Positions 1-10,783 of a DNA stretch of 64,000 nt are shown here, piece after piece. The position numbers and the translations under genes are program-made. Position 1 is the first letter of the stretch, and every line of letters begins with the position of its first letter. This stretch comes from Lingula anatina (lineage: Eukaryota > Brachiopoda > Lingulata > Lingulida > Lingulidae), in NCBI RefSeq assembly GCF_001039355.2, contig NW_019775634.1, positions 175,654-239,653 on the forward strand. The letters run 5' to 3'. Below the pieces are notes generated by a model. That model saw only the letters and a list, made by a program, of their open reading frames with translations. It was not told the DNA's origin and searched no databases.

Positions 1-413
1 TAGGTCAGCTATGTCATCAGAAGTGTCTGTTCGCTTTGGTCACATCTTGTAGTTAAAATCCTAGTCAAAATAACTTATATAACACCATTGCTATTAATAC
101 AGTTAATTGACATTATTTGTTGGCAATATGTTAAAATGAAGCTGGCCATTGTATTTTTGAAGGGATGAAAAAAAAGGCAAAAGAGAAAAATCGGAACAAT
201 TGGCCTTTATATTTTGCCTTTATAAAATAAAAATGGGAAAATATATTTCTCTTATTTGAAACTTGAATAAAGAAGAAAGTCATACTATGACCCAAGTATT
301 TAAACATACATGTACTAATATAATTTCAAATAAAGCCAGAACTTGTCTTGATTAAATTGTTTTTGTGTGGCCTTGGTGCTCCGAGTTAAGTAATGACCAT
401 TGACCATCCCATG

Positions 414-427
414 CTGCCACCTGGTGG
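414..427 (-). promoter_or_regulatory. CTCF-like motif
   Basis: The minus strand reads CCACCAGGTGGCAG, which fits the CTCF core CCASYAGRKGGCRS (consensus recalled, not searched) at all positions. Function is inference. Confidence 0.4.
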
Positions 428-627
428 AGGCTGACCACTGGTCACTCACTGCATGGATTGGACTTTACTTGTACTAGCAATATTATGGCCTTTGTCAGTA
501 TCTTTTGAATGTGGAATTCATAGTTATCTATCAGATAAGGAATAAATAGCATTTTACATTCATGTATATTTATAGTATTCTGGCTGGAGGATTTCAGGGG
601 TTTTCTTTAATTATTGATATATTTGCT

Positions 628-630
<3 letters not shown>

Positions 631-683
<53 letters not shown>
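631..683 (+). repeat. (TA)n microsatellite
   Basis: About 26 TA units. The short open frame across it is not a gene. Confidence 0.95.
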
Positions 684-688
<5 letters not shown>

Positions 689-992
689 AAGGGCATATTT
701 ATAGCATAGTTGATATATTCTGGCAAAATAATGAGGTATTCCCCCCTCTCTCTCTCTACATATTGTATTGAAGGTAAATACTCTGAAATTAATGATGGTA
801 TTTAATGTGTTGCTCTGAAAACAGAGCAGATTAGCTGCATTATGTACAACATGGACATTGGTTTATTATCTGTAGTACATGTAGCTATAGAGCCTTTTCT
901 CAGTGTATAACAGATTTATATTGAAAGGCTCTGACAAGAAGCATTTGCGTGCGTGAGCTCTTTGTGTGATTTTAGTTGTCTTATTTTTGACC

Positions 993-1036
993 GTGTGTGT
1001 GTGTGTGTGTGTATGCGTGCATGCGTGCATGCTTGC
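993..1036 (+). repeat. (GT)n and ATGCGTGC microsatellite
   Basis: (GT)10 followed by imperfect ATGCGTGC units. Confidence 0.9.
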
Positions 1037-1881
1037 ATAAATGCATATGAATGTGGCAGAGACTTGCTACATATTTTTCTACTGATGGTTATTATTGCAC
1101 ATATTCCTGATAATTTTTTTCTAAGCAAATAAAAAATGTAAGTAAAGCATTATTTCACGTTTTTGTGTAATTTACTTTGGAACCCAGTTTAGCCCATTGA
1201 AAGAAGACAGCAGTCCAAAATGGATATTTATATGGTATTTCTAAGTTTAACATTGATAACTGGTTGGCATAAATAAATGATCAAGCTTTTTATGTCCATA
1301 TTTACAGTACTGGCTGTATACATGTATGCTACTGTAAATACTATTGTATAGTGACCTGATAAATAAATAAATAAGTTTAAGTAATAAAAAAATAATAAAA
1401 TTAATGTGTTTAAGTACATATATATGATACAGTTGTATATGCAGTATGAAGCGAAAATACAATAAGATTAATGAGGTAGAATGTTATGTCATCAATTCAG
1501 ACTCCTCTTTTGTGAAACCATAAAGGCTATTGATGATCAGGGTGGTCACAATATATGATTACATGCATGTAGCGGTTTGTCCAGTTTGAATTGTAAGTGG
1601 CTCAACATTTGTCAATGGAGCAGGTGATCAGGTCGTGATAAAATTCAGATAATAATTACAAAAGCCCTGTTTACATGCATAATCACCACATATGAGTTCG
1701 CAGCTGTTAGCAGTGCACCCGTACCCTTGATAAGAAGATGTTTTAAATGTGCTGTCACAGGCGTGATTGTCTTTATTTATTCAGCTATATTTATATATAT
1801 GTGTATATATATATAGGTATAAGTTTATAGGCGTTAAGCTGTTGAATAAATCCACTCCACATCCGCACTGTGCTTCCTGTG

Positions 1882-1998
1882 TCACGCCCCGCCGTGATAC
1901 TCCACCACCCACTCCAAGCCGCGATAAGCCTGAATGAGTTGGGTATATTGCTTAGACAGCTGGCGTAATTCATAATCACGATCTTTGGGACACTGTCC
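1882..1998 (-). CDS. Candidate coding exon of an unrecognised protein (weak)
   Basis: On the minus strand, after a possible acceptor (TACTGGCAG ending at 1999), a frame of 38 codons reads GQCPKDRDYELRQL, SKQYTQLIQAYRGLEW, then VVEYHGGA and TGA (1884-1882). It is about half GC, against about one third GC around it. It has an amphipathic, coding-like composition. After the TGA the same frame stays open for 15 more codons (HRKHSADVEWIYSTA) to TAA. I do not recognise it. It could be a last exon, a decayed exon or a transposon fragment. Confidence 0.25.
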   Translation of the reverse strand, partial: GQCPKDRDYELRQLSKQYTQLIQAYRGLEWVVEYHGGA

Positions 1999-3674
1999 CT
2001 GCCAGTAGTTCAATATAACTGTGTCAGATGTATTTGGCTAGTAAAGTCATGATTTAATTTATGTTTTTTGAAGTATTTATTTACTTCTTAAATTTGATAT
2101 TATATTCTGTATAAAATCTAGACACTGTTAGACTAGAACCACTAGTATATATAATTCAGCATCATGGCCTCATTGGTTCATGTTTATATGCTAAATTAAC
2201 AATGCCAAGCAAAGGCAGTAATTTACTGCATTGAGTATAAATGCACCTAGCCGTTATACAAAAGTCTAGATAATGACTGAATCCTAACAAAGAAAAATGG
2301 GAAGATGTAAGACATATAATGTGCAAGGCTCTTATTAATTAAGTTCATGGGGTTGGTGAAGGGGACGTTTATCTAGATATGGCATTTCATTCGTGAGGGC
2401 CGTAGAATCCTTTTCAACGAGTTGTGATGTAATATAAACAGGTGACATCTTTTAATGAGGGCCACAAGATACAGTTTCACTCATTTAATGACTGCTTGGA
2501 TTTAGCAGTTTAAGATGACCAATATTGTTTGTTTTTGCCCTCAAGTTTCTGACATTTATGTCAGATATGAGTACTTGAACCATGAATATTCATCTTTTTA
2601 TTATTCTTGTTGCTTTAATTATTTAGAAACTGTTAAATTAAAGCTACATTTTTGTGATTTTAATCAATTTTGTTTATATCACTTATATGTTACTGAGACT
2701 AAGAAAGCAATTGTATAATATATTTAATTGAAATACCTTAGTGTGTTCAATAGTAATGATAAAAAACAACCAATCTGTTATACTACTGTAGTATGTACAT
2801 GTATGATGAGTCCAAAGGAAGATTAACAAAATTTTATCTGTAAAGTTGTTTTTACAATCCAACAGCTGCATGGGCACCCCTGTACATATATGGTCTTGTC
2901 TCACAGCAAGTGGTGCAACTGTTTAAACAAGCAGTTGTATTGCGTTCAAGTGTCACGCTGCCTTAGCGTGGATAAGCTATTCGTTCATTCATAAATCTAA
3001 GTCATAGCAGTGCGCGTAGATGCGGGTAGAATGACAGATATGGAATCAGCTGACGCTAGGTTTGATGTCATCATGACTTGTGCACACGTCTTGGGGCATG
3101 TTCACATTATTGTGTTGTAGATCAACGTCAAATCAATCCTTATGAAACCGGGGCTTCCTAAACTGCACCATTAGTTTTAGTAGCAGTAATATAATGGTAT
3201 GTTAATTACCCAGTGGGTACAAAGCATGTAGCCCCAATGGCAATCAGTCAGCTCAAAACAGATTCAAAGTTGTTGGCTTAAATAAAGAATTTGTATAGAT
3301 TTGTAAAATTTGTTGTTAAGTTGTTACGACTAGTGTAGAGAGCCTGTAAAATGTAATATGTAGATTATTTATTTATTTATAAAGTTAGTTATGGCCTTAA
3401 ACACAATGTGTTTCTGGTTTTAAACTGGATGGAATATTGAATTTAATTGGACTAGTACTGATTTACCTGGGACTTCAAGTTACAGTTTATGTTCGGCCTT
3501 AAGTTCTTATGTGAAACAGACTTCAGTTCACATTCATTCAGAAGTCTTTTTTAAATATAACACGTATCTGGACATGAGTGAATCCAAAAAAAAAAAAAAA
3601 AAAGTGAGAACAACCTCCTGAGTGCAGTCCCTGATCATAACCTTTTGATTTTTTAAATAATACATTATGTACCT
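1999..3674. other. Noncoding AT-rich DNA
   Basis: Open frames are short and AT-driven. A poly-A run lies at about 3586-3603. No gene seen. Confidence 0.7.
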
Positions 3675-3680
3675 GTAAAA

Positions 3681-3848
3681 CAGGGGCAGATTCAGAGGTA
3701 TTTTCTGACAGTCTTCCAAATTAACTCTGTTGATCCATCCTCCATTTTTGACCATCTGCGGACAGAAAAAATAGAAACCCTTCAATGTAAACTTGAAAAT
3801 CTGTCCATCATCTGAAAGACCCAGAAGATGGCCTAAAATTCACCCCTG
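3681..3848 (-). mobile_element. hAT-like short element, inverted copy
   Basis: 168 bp bounded by CAGGGGC... and ...CACCCCTG ends. Flanked by GTAAAA on both sides (3675-3680 and 3849-3854). It is the reverse complement of the element at 4183-4343 at roughly 80% identity by eye. The CAGGGG ends are typical of hAT elements, though the flank is shorter than the usual 8-bp target duplication. It has no coding capacity. Confidence 0.65.
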
Positions 3849-4182
3849 GTAAAATATAGATTATTATTGAGACAGCAACTGACCAATGTTTCTGTCATGT
3901 TGACACAAGCTGCACAATTTGAGTTTAACCTCTTCATACTTTCTTATTAAATTTTTGATAGATGCATTATATAATTTCTGAGACCGACTGATGTGGTTTA
4001 CATTTTATGTAATGTCGTCTTTGTAATTATCTGTAATGTCCAGATGCTGGCTGACTGGAAGTTTTGGTGTGCTGGTCATTGGAGCACGTTGACCTGTATC
4101 TGCAGTGCAAGAAGCTAGGTTTTGGATTTAATAACTTTGAGGTTAGGAATGATTTTTTGAAAAAGTTATATACTGTTACAGG

Positions 4183-4343
4183 CAGGGGCGGATTGAGGCC
4201 GTCTTCTGGGTCTTCCGGAAGACGGTCAGATTTTCAAGTTTACATTAACAGGTATCTTATTTTTTCTGTTGGAAGACGTTGGAGGATGGATTAACAAAGA
4301 TAATTTGGAAGACTGTCAGAAAATATCTCTGGATCCACCCCTG
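4183..4343 (+). mobile_element. hAT-like short element, direct copy
   Basis: 161 bp with terminal CAGGGGCGGAT / ATCCACCCCTG, flanked by ACAGG on both sides. It lies 334 bp from its inverted relative. An RNA across both could fold into a roughly 160-bp duplex. Confidence 0.65.
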
Positions 4344-4348
4344 ACAGG

Positions 4349-7150
4349 TGTAGCCTCATAGTTATACACCTATTATTGATTTTGTAAAACCATGCAAGGC
4401 AATAACTTATCCGTTTTCCTTAAAGCAGTTGCAATTTGCAATATAAAGTGCTCTGAAAAATTGAAAAAGGAAATGGTAAGAATTTTGACGGCAGAATTTT
4501 GAATGTGAAAAAACTTACTTTTTAGTATGAGGTATCTGCGCACTTATATAGTAGAATGGTCATCATTGTATTAAATTTTTATAAACCTGTGTGTTATTTC
4601 ATAATATTTTTGTGCATGCCCATTTTAGAATCAGGGCTTGAAGGGATAATTAGTTAGTAGTTATTTCTGTTCAACAGCTTTTAAGATATGGTTAACTCAT
4701 AAATAATTGTTGCTAATTTATAAGGGGAAAAAGACATCGCTGCATTTTTTGAAAGAATGAATAATGAAAGAAATATACAAGCAAAAAGCAGTTGTTTTGG
4801 AAGACTGATTTTTGGACTTTCAAGTATCACAGTCCTTATAAGAATAGAAAATAATTGATAAGAATGCTGAAAGAGAACATTTGTATAAAGAATTGGCCAC
4901 AGGGGCGGCACTGGCTGAAGCAACTGGGACATTTGTTTAGCAGGTAGTCTGGCAGGTAGGATAACATTTGCTGTCTTTCACAGTTTTTCAATAAATGATA
5001 TGTAATACTAAAGGTGTTCCAGCTCTCTCTGTAATAGATTCTCACCTTTGACTGTCTTCTGTGACTTTCTCCAATTTTGTTCTCACTGTACAGCATATCA
5101 GAATTATTGCATACTAGATAACATTCTTTCTGAAGTTGTTTTGTGATTTTCCCTCAACAGGCCAACTTCACACCTTTAATAACCGTCTCATTAGTATTTT
5201 AACCCCCTGGACATAAATGAATATGTAGATAACAAATAAGAAGAGCAGTGTTCAGTGAGGGTAATTAACACTGCTCCACAATGGATTCCTCAGGTGGGCA
5301 AATATCTCCTCTGACCATCTTACAATTATCTTGAGTTGAAGTTCTTAGCATACCTTTGTGAATTGACAAACACTGAACTGGTGTGTTAAGCACCTCTTAA
5401 TGTGTCTGCTCACTGTAGTGTGGCACAGTGATGATTAACAAACGGACACGGACACGAGTTCAAGTCCTTAATGGACCTAATGAGAAAATTGTTCCTTGTT
5501 GTCTGTCACCTGTATGGTTAGATAAAGGACCAATGATGTTCCTTAAAAGTGCCATTCTTTAAATGCCCCATCTCTGCTGAGCAGGTGTGTTAATGACCAT
5601 GTACCCTTCTCTCCATCACTCACATAACTGCTTAATGACAAAGTGGTGATCTGTGTAAGCATGGGACACAGGGTATCCTGGTGATGGTATCAGCCCGGCC
5701 TTGCACTGACCACTTTGAAGTGACCAGGACATCCTACCTGGGAGATGTTTGATAACTTGGGAGTGGAATTCTTGGGATGACTCTGGTCACTTGGTCCTTG
5801 TGGTCAGGTGGTCTTCACGTGGTCAGTGTGAGTTTGTCCATGTAACTGACCTTGCTGCCTTCTTTAGCCCCCCCCCCCCCCCCTCCTTATCCAGGTCCCT
5901 GGAAAAGGAAAGTTTCTTAAAGATGGGATCTACACGGATGTCATGCAGAAAACGAGTTTGTCCTCAGTGGCAACAAGTGGTCACCTTTTCTGATGCAGAG
6001 GGTCTCAGATTGGGTAGTCTAAAAGATTTTACTATCCTTCAATCTGTAAAAATTGCAACTTTCTCCTGTCTCCCCCCCCCCAATAGATGATTGTCATATG
6101 GCCAACATACAAATACCTGTAACTCATTACGTAATTAATTTGTTTTTGTTTTCATTCCTTCTTTTTTATGAGGGAGAGGGACTAGGAGGAATGGTTTCAA
6201 TGTGATTGGATTGGATCGGATCAGCTGACTGCAGTTTTGTAAAATGAGTTTGTCCTTAGTAGTCCTCTCATCATTCATACTAGTGGTCATTACTGTCCAG
6301 TCGTGTCCAGTCCACATGTTTGTATAATAGGTGACCAGGTAGTGTTGTTGTTGTAGCCACGGGGTGGTGCTATTGTTAGCTTCCCCAAGAGTCCCGATTT
6401 ATCATCATTAGACGCTGGGTGACTCTTCATCGTTGTAAATAAGAGCTTGGAGAGAGAGAGAGAGAAGAAGTGAGAGGGGGAGAATGAATGCAAGTTTGAC
6501 AGATTTAAGCAGTTTGTGTGCAACTTTTATATTCAAGCCTCGTAACCCCCCCCCCCCCAGGTTTTGTATTCATGGCCCTTTCAGTTATCTTTCCAAGTGC
6601 ATTTGATTTTTTTTTTATTTCCCTTAAATATTTACACAAAATTAGAGAATTCAAAAAATGGAATGTAGTTTCAGTTTTAAGTACAAATTCACATCTCATT
6701 CATAAGAAAACAAGTTGCATGCCTGTCATAATTTTTTCATAATTCATTATAAATTTTATTGTATAAAGAATTCTGAAAATAAAACAAGGGATGAATGTGA
6801 AGTCAGATTTCAGCAACATTATTAAATTAGATATGAGAAGCCAAAAGCCAAATGACAAGCCCAAATATTCGTGTATAATGTGTATTCTCATTTCCCTTGT
6901 TCATTACTGACTTGACATTGAAGATTTTAAGGACAGATTATTATTGATTTTAGGTTCAAAATTTCATTTTAAATGAGAGAAATCCTGATATTGTGAATCG
7001 GCTTTTATTAATAAGAATGCTTGGAATTTTTTTTCAGCTAGGTAAAATTTATTAAATAATTAATTGACGTGATATTTGAAGGTTATGAAAATGGTGCACA
7101 TGGCTTTTTATGTGGAGGGGACTTGCCAAATGGCATTGCTAGGAAGTCTT
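4349..7150. other. No recognised gene
   Basis: 5.2-6.1 kb is less AT-rich. The 113-codon frame at 5749-6090 runs through a C tract and shows no motif. C runs at about 5869 and 6545. Confidence 0.65.
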
Positions 7151-7153
7151 TAA

Positions 7154-7368
7154 GGCCGTATTCCCAGAGCTTTTAGATCGATCTATCCCCGCGGGGAGTC
7201 TCACTAAATTACTGTCAGATAATCCGGTTTAAATGTCCTTCCTGCCTACTACAAGCTGTAAGGGGGTAATTAACTTTCGTGTCCACCCGGCTGACAGCTA
7301 TTTAGCGTGAACCCCCAGGGAGTTAGGTCGATCTAAAGTAGATTGATCTAATCTCTGGAAATGGGGTC
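7154..7368 (+). mobile_element. Harbinger-like MITE, family A, copy 1
   Basis: 215 bp flanked by TAA at 7151-7153 and 7369-7371. It starts GGCCGTATTCCCAGAGC and ends GGAAATGGGGTC, imperfect inverted ends that include AGATCGATCTA. Two more copies lie at 54.8 and 55.4 kb. A 3-bp TAA (TWA) target is characteristic of PIF/Harbinger. Non-coding. Confidence 0.75.
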
Positions 7369-7694
7369 TAAGAGAAATAAAAAAGAAGGGATTGCAGTCG
7401 CAGTGACTCTTTTGAGAAGTAAGAGCTTATAAACTTTTTGCATACCCAGTGCACTTGTACTGGGTCTCATTTTCAAAACAAGGAAGTAACAGGCACGATT
7501 TGTACATAATGGAAGGCAGTGAGCGATATAATTATCAGCATTAACCATGCATACACAGGGAAGATTAAGGGGCTTTTAAAACAAAGCAAAAGGAATAATA
7601 AATGGGGAGCACTTATGTGCCCAGATTAAGGTATTTTTAAACAAGGAAATAGATGATAAATCATCAGTATGAATTGAGGTGACTGGTGTATATG

Positions 7695-7732
7695 TGAGTG
7701 TGTGTGTGTGCGCATACGTATGTGTGTGCATG

Positions 7733-7782
<50 letters not shown>

Positions 7783-7788
7783 CGTGCT
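7695..7788 (+). repeat. (TG)n microsatellite
   Basis: Interrupted TG repeats, longest pure run 7735-7778. Confidence 0.95.
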
Positions 7789-8422
7789 GGAGGGGGGTGT
7801 CAGGTAAAAACACCTGGAATGATTATATGGCACAGTGAAAGTTGTACAGGTGAAGTAAAGTGCTTTTCAAACTAGTAAAAGACAGGTGAACAGAGAGCTG
7901 TGAATGGGGAAAGTGCTTCAGTTCTAGAGAGCATCACTTGTTTTATGCACTGATTGCAACCTGTCAATAGCACCTCCTCTCAACACAAACAAATGATACT
8001 AAAAAATGTAAAACCAGGAAATAAGGAATAAAGATTGTCATGTATGGAGGAGGGAGGGGAGGGTAAGCAGCAATGCTTAAAATGAACGCTTTGCAACAGA
8101 TATGATCTTGGTATTTTAAGACAAGGTATACTCAATGAGGAACAAAGAGGATCACAATGCCGAGGGTGAGCATGTTAATGAACAGTTGGCCCCAAGATTA
8201 GATTCATGTAAAACAAGGAAATAAAAGCTAAAAGGGTTATCACGCCAGTGATAAGGGGCATTCTGTTGTCCAGTTCAGTTCCCAGATCAGAAGTTGGTTG
8301 ACTGATAAAATTGATTAAGTTTATTGAATTCACTATGATATTTCAGGCACAATCAATGAAGAGATACAAAGCACAAACATAATTTAACACTTCTGCACTA
8401 GTTCTCATTTTTAATTACATGG

Positions 8423-8433
8423 ATAATAATAAC

Positions 8434-8467
<34 letters not shown>
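8423..8467 (+). repeat. (AAT)n microsatellite
   Basis: About 15 AAT units just before duplication A; translates as poly-Asn by chance. Confidence 0.95.
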
Positions 8468-8509
8468 TAGATTATGCTTATAATAATTATACAGATTCTA
8501 ACAATTTTT

Positions 8510-10734
8510 TTATAACAGCTCATCTAAAAAAACTACAAGGTATGATGATCATGTCTTGTAATGGTCTGTGTGTGTGTGTTGGAGGGGAGGGGAGGAGGGC
8601 GTGCTAGAGTATAAGACTCCGTTCACATGAAAAATCTATTTTCTAAAAATCTATTTTCTATTCGCGGTATCTTGTGATCACTGCGAGCGCAGCCAAGAAT
8701 TCATTACAGCTTTGGAAGTAACTGGCTTGCGCTGCCAGTATTTACACCGCGGGGTATTCAGGGCACAGACCGTGATCACAAGATACCGCGAATAGAAAAT
8801 AGATTTTTAGAAAATAGATTTTTCATGTGAACGTAACCTAAAACAATACTGTAGTGGCCAGGATAGGCAGTGAATGCAGAAAAAATCTGCACTCATACCA
8901 TGTGTGGCAGCTGATCAACAAGGGGAAAAGGTAGAAATCCAATTTCCTGTTTTTTCATCATTTTTGTTCTGCCAAAGAAACAGTATTTACCTTCCTTCTT
9001 CTTACGCTTTATTTACAAACAGATGTATTATGGTAAAGGTGGACAAAGATGCCAAATTTTCTGGTTAAGAAGGCAATCAACAGTATGTGTGTATAACTTG
9101 AGAAATAAAGGGGTATCATCAGCATACCTTTGACAAGAAAAAAAGTTGCTTTTACTATATACCAGGATTTGTAGTTTTTCCTTGGACAAATGAATTTGTT
9201 TATTTTCCATCCAAAGTTTATCAAAGCATAAAATTTCAAAAAGATACTTTAAGGAGTGAAAAATCAGTGTAGATGAATATTTCTGTTTTAAAAGCCCTCA
9301 CTATAGTAGCTGTGTGTATGAAAATAATCTGCATGTTTTCCAAGCTTATAAGTGACAGAGCTCCCATTAAATTATAATCATTAACACACTCAGTCCCAGG
9401 AGAACAACTTAATCCAATTATTTGGTACTGGTCAACTGTCTGGACAGTACTGGTCATTGACTGGTCAGTTTGTATTAATGTATAGCTTTATGATAGCCAA
9501 GATTGTGTTATTTCTTGATCATTCATTGACCATTTGGATGGTCAAATCTTTAGACAAGTTATATGATTCGGACAGCCTGCAGACCAATGGATCTTAATAT
9601 AATGTTGTAGGGGGTGATGTGTAATCAAGCTTACAGGTGCACAGCACAGATGGCTTGTGTTGATTGATATTCACTTTGGGTCAAAGCTTGTGGTCACAGA
9701 ATCAACTCACTGATTGCAATAAGGATCCCATGTAAAGCTAACAAGTTGCTACATGTAGGTACAGTATACACTGAAGATTCTGTTTGGTTATTAATATTCT
9801 AGCAGTTTGAATCATCATTGCCGTGTATTCTCAGAATTCTCTGATTGGCAGAGATTAGAAGTGGTGAGTGCATGTCAAACTCCCCTGCCTTGCTTTGATT
9901 CAGAGGCTGATTCATATGACTGGCCCTGACTAGCCCCACAGCTCTGACTAACCTCCACCACCCTAACTAGCCCCTCGGCCCTCAAACACTGCTTGCTGAG
10001 GAATGTCCACTGTTGTTTAAAGTCTTATTAAGGTGTGGTCAATTGGTGATAAGTATGCATGGGAAAATGGTCAGTATATTTGAAGTGACCGTGAGTGGAC
10101 AGGGATTAGAAGGGTGGCTTCAGTTTGGTTAAGGGGGGGGTCAATAGTTAAAGCTTGTTTGGTTTTGGGGTGTACTTTCACTTGATACCTCATTGTACGA
10201 GTTATTAACCGAGGGCAAATTTTGTGAAGTTCATTGAGTTCTTTGGGATAGAACCAGTCTACGTGTACTGAGTTTGATCTGCAGTAATCCCATATCTGTG
10301 TTCATTTTTTTCTGGCCTTATCACTTTTTTGGGGTGTGATATATGTTCTTAAATAAAATGTGTTAAGTTGTGATAAAGAAACATAAGTAAAAATATAAAC
10401 ATGATCTTTTTTAATTGCATAGAATCTAAGTTTAAATTTCTAGAATAAGCCACCCACCTGGTCTTGGCCCTTCACCCTTATGTGATGTCCATCTTTTATA
10501 GCAGTTTATCTCTCTACTGTATAGTATGTTACGTTAACAAAAAAAATGCCCTATATTTTTCCTTGCTAATTGAATTATACATATTCTATTTTTTTTTAAC
10601 ACACATGCACTGTAAAAATACTTATTAATACACTCACAAAGACAATTTATTGAAAGGATGTCCAATGCATTGTCTCATGTGCACTGTCTCTCCTCCCCTC
10701 TTTACTCTCCCTCCTCCTCTCCCCCCCCTCCCTC

Positions 10735-10778
<44 letters not shown>
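8510..10778 (+). repeat. Direct duplication A, first copy (probable allele)
   Basis: Matches 10784-13356 along its length apart from two transposon differences and small indels. It ends in a C run (10736-10778) followed by a single N at 10779. No gene seen; open frames over the homopolymer are artefacts. Confidence 0.85.
8615..8838 (+). mobile_element. Harbinger-like MITE, family B, 67-bp inverted ends
   Basis: 224 bp; left arm 8615-8681 and right arm 8772-8838 are inverted copies with three mismatches, all in the outer six bases. Flanking TAA at 8612-8614 and 8839-8841. The arm contains a 15-nt unit (AAAAATCTATTTTCT) twice in tandem. Absent from the paired copy near 10915. Confidence 0.85.
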
Positions 10779-10783
10779 NCTTG

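Larger units (their letters stand above)
1..1881. other. Noncoding AT-rich DNA
   Basis: Microsatellites at 631 and 993 and a CTCF-like motif at 414; no gene seen. Confidence 0.7.
7372..8509. other. Noncoding with microsatellites
   Basis: Contains the TG and AAT microsatellites; nothing else seen. Confidence 0.7.

Noticed and set aside
5421-5467. tRNA-like A box (TGGCACAGTG) and B box (GTTCAAGTCC), suggesting a tRNA-derived SINE
   Set aside because: The boxes are imperfect, no cloverleaf forms, and I saw no second copy or A-rich tail in the window.
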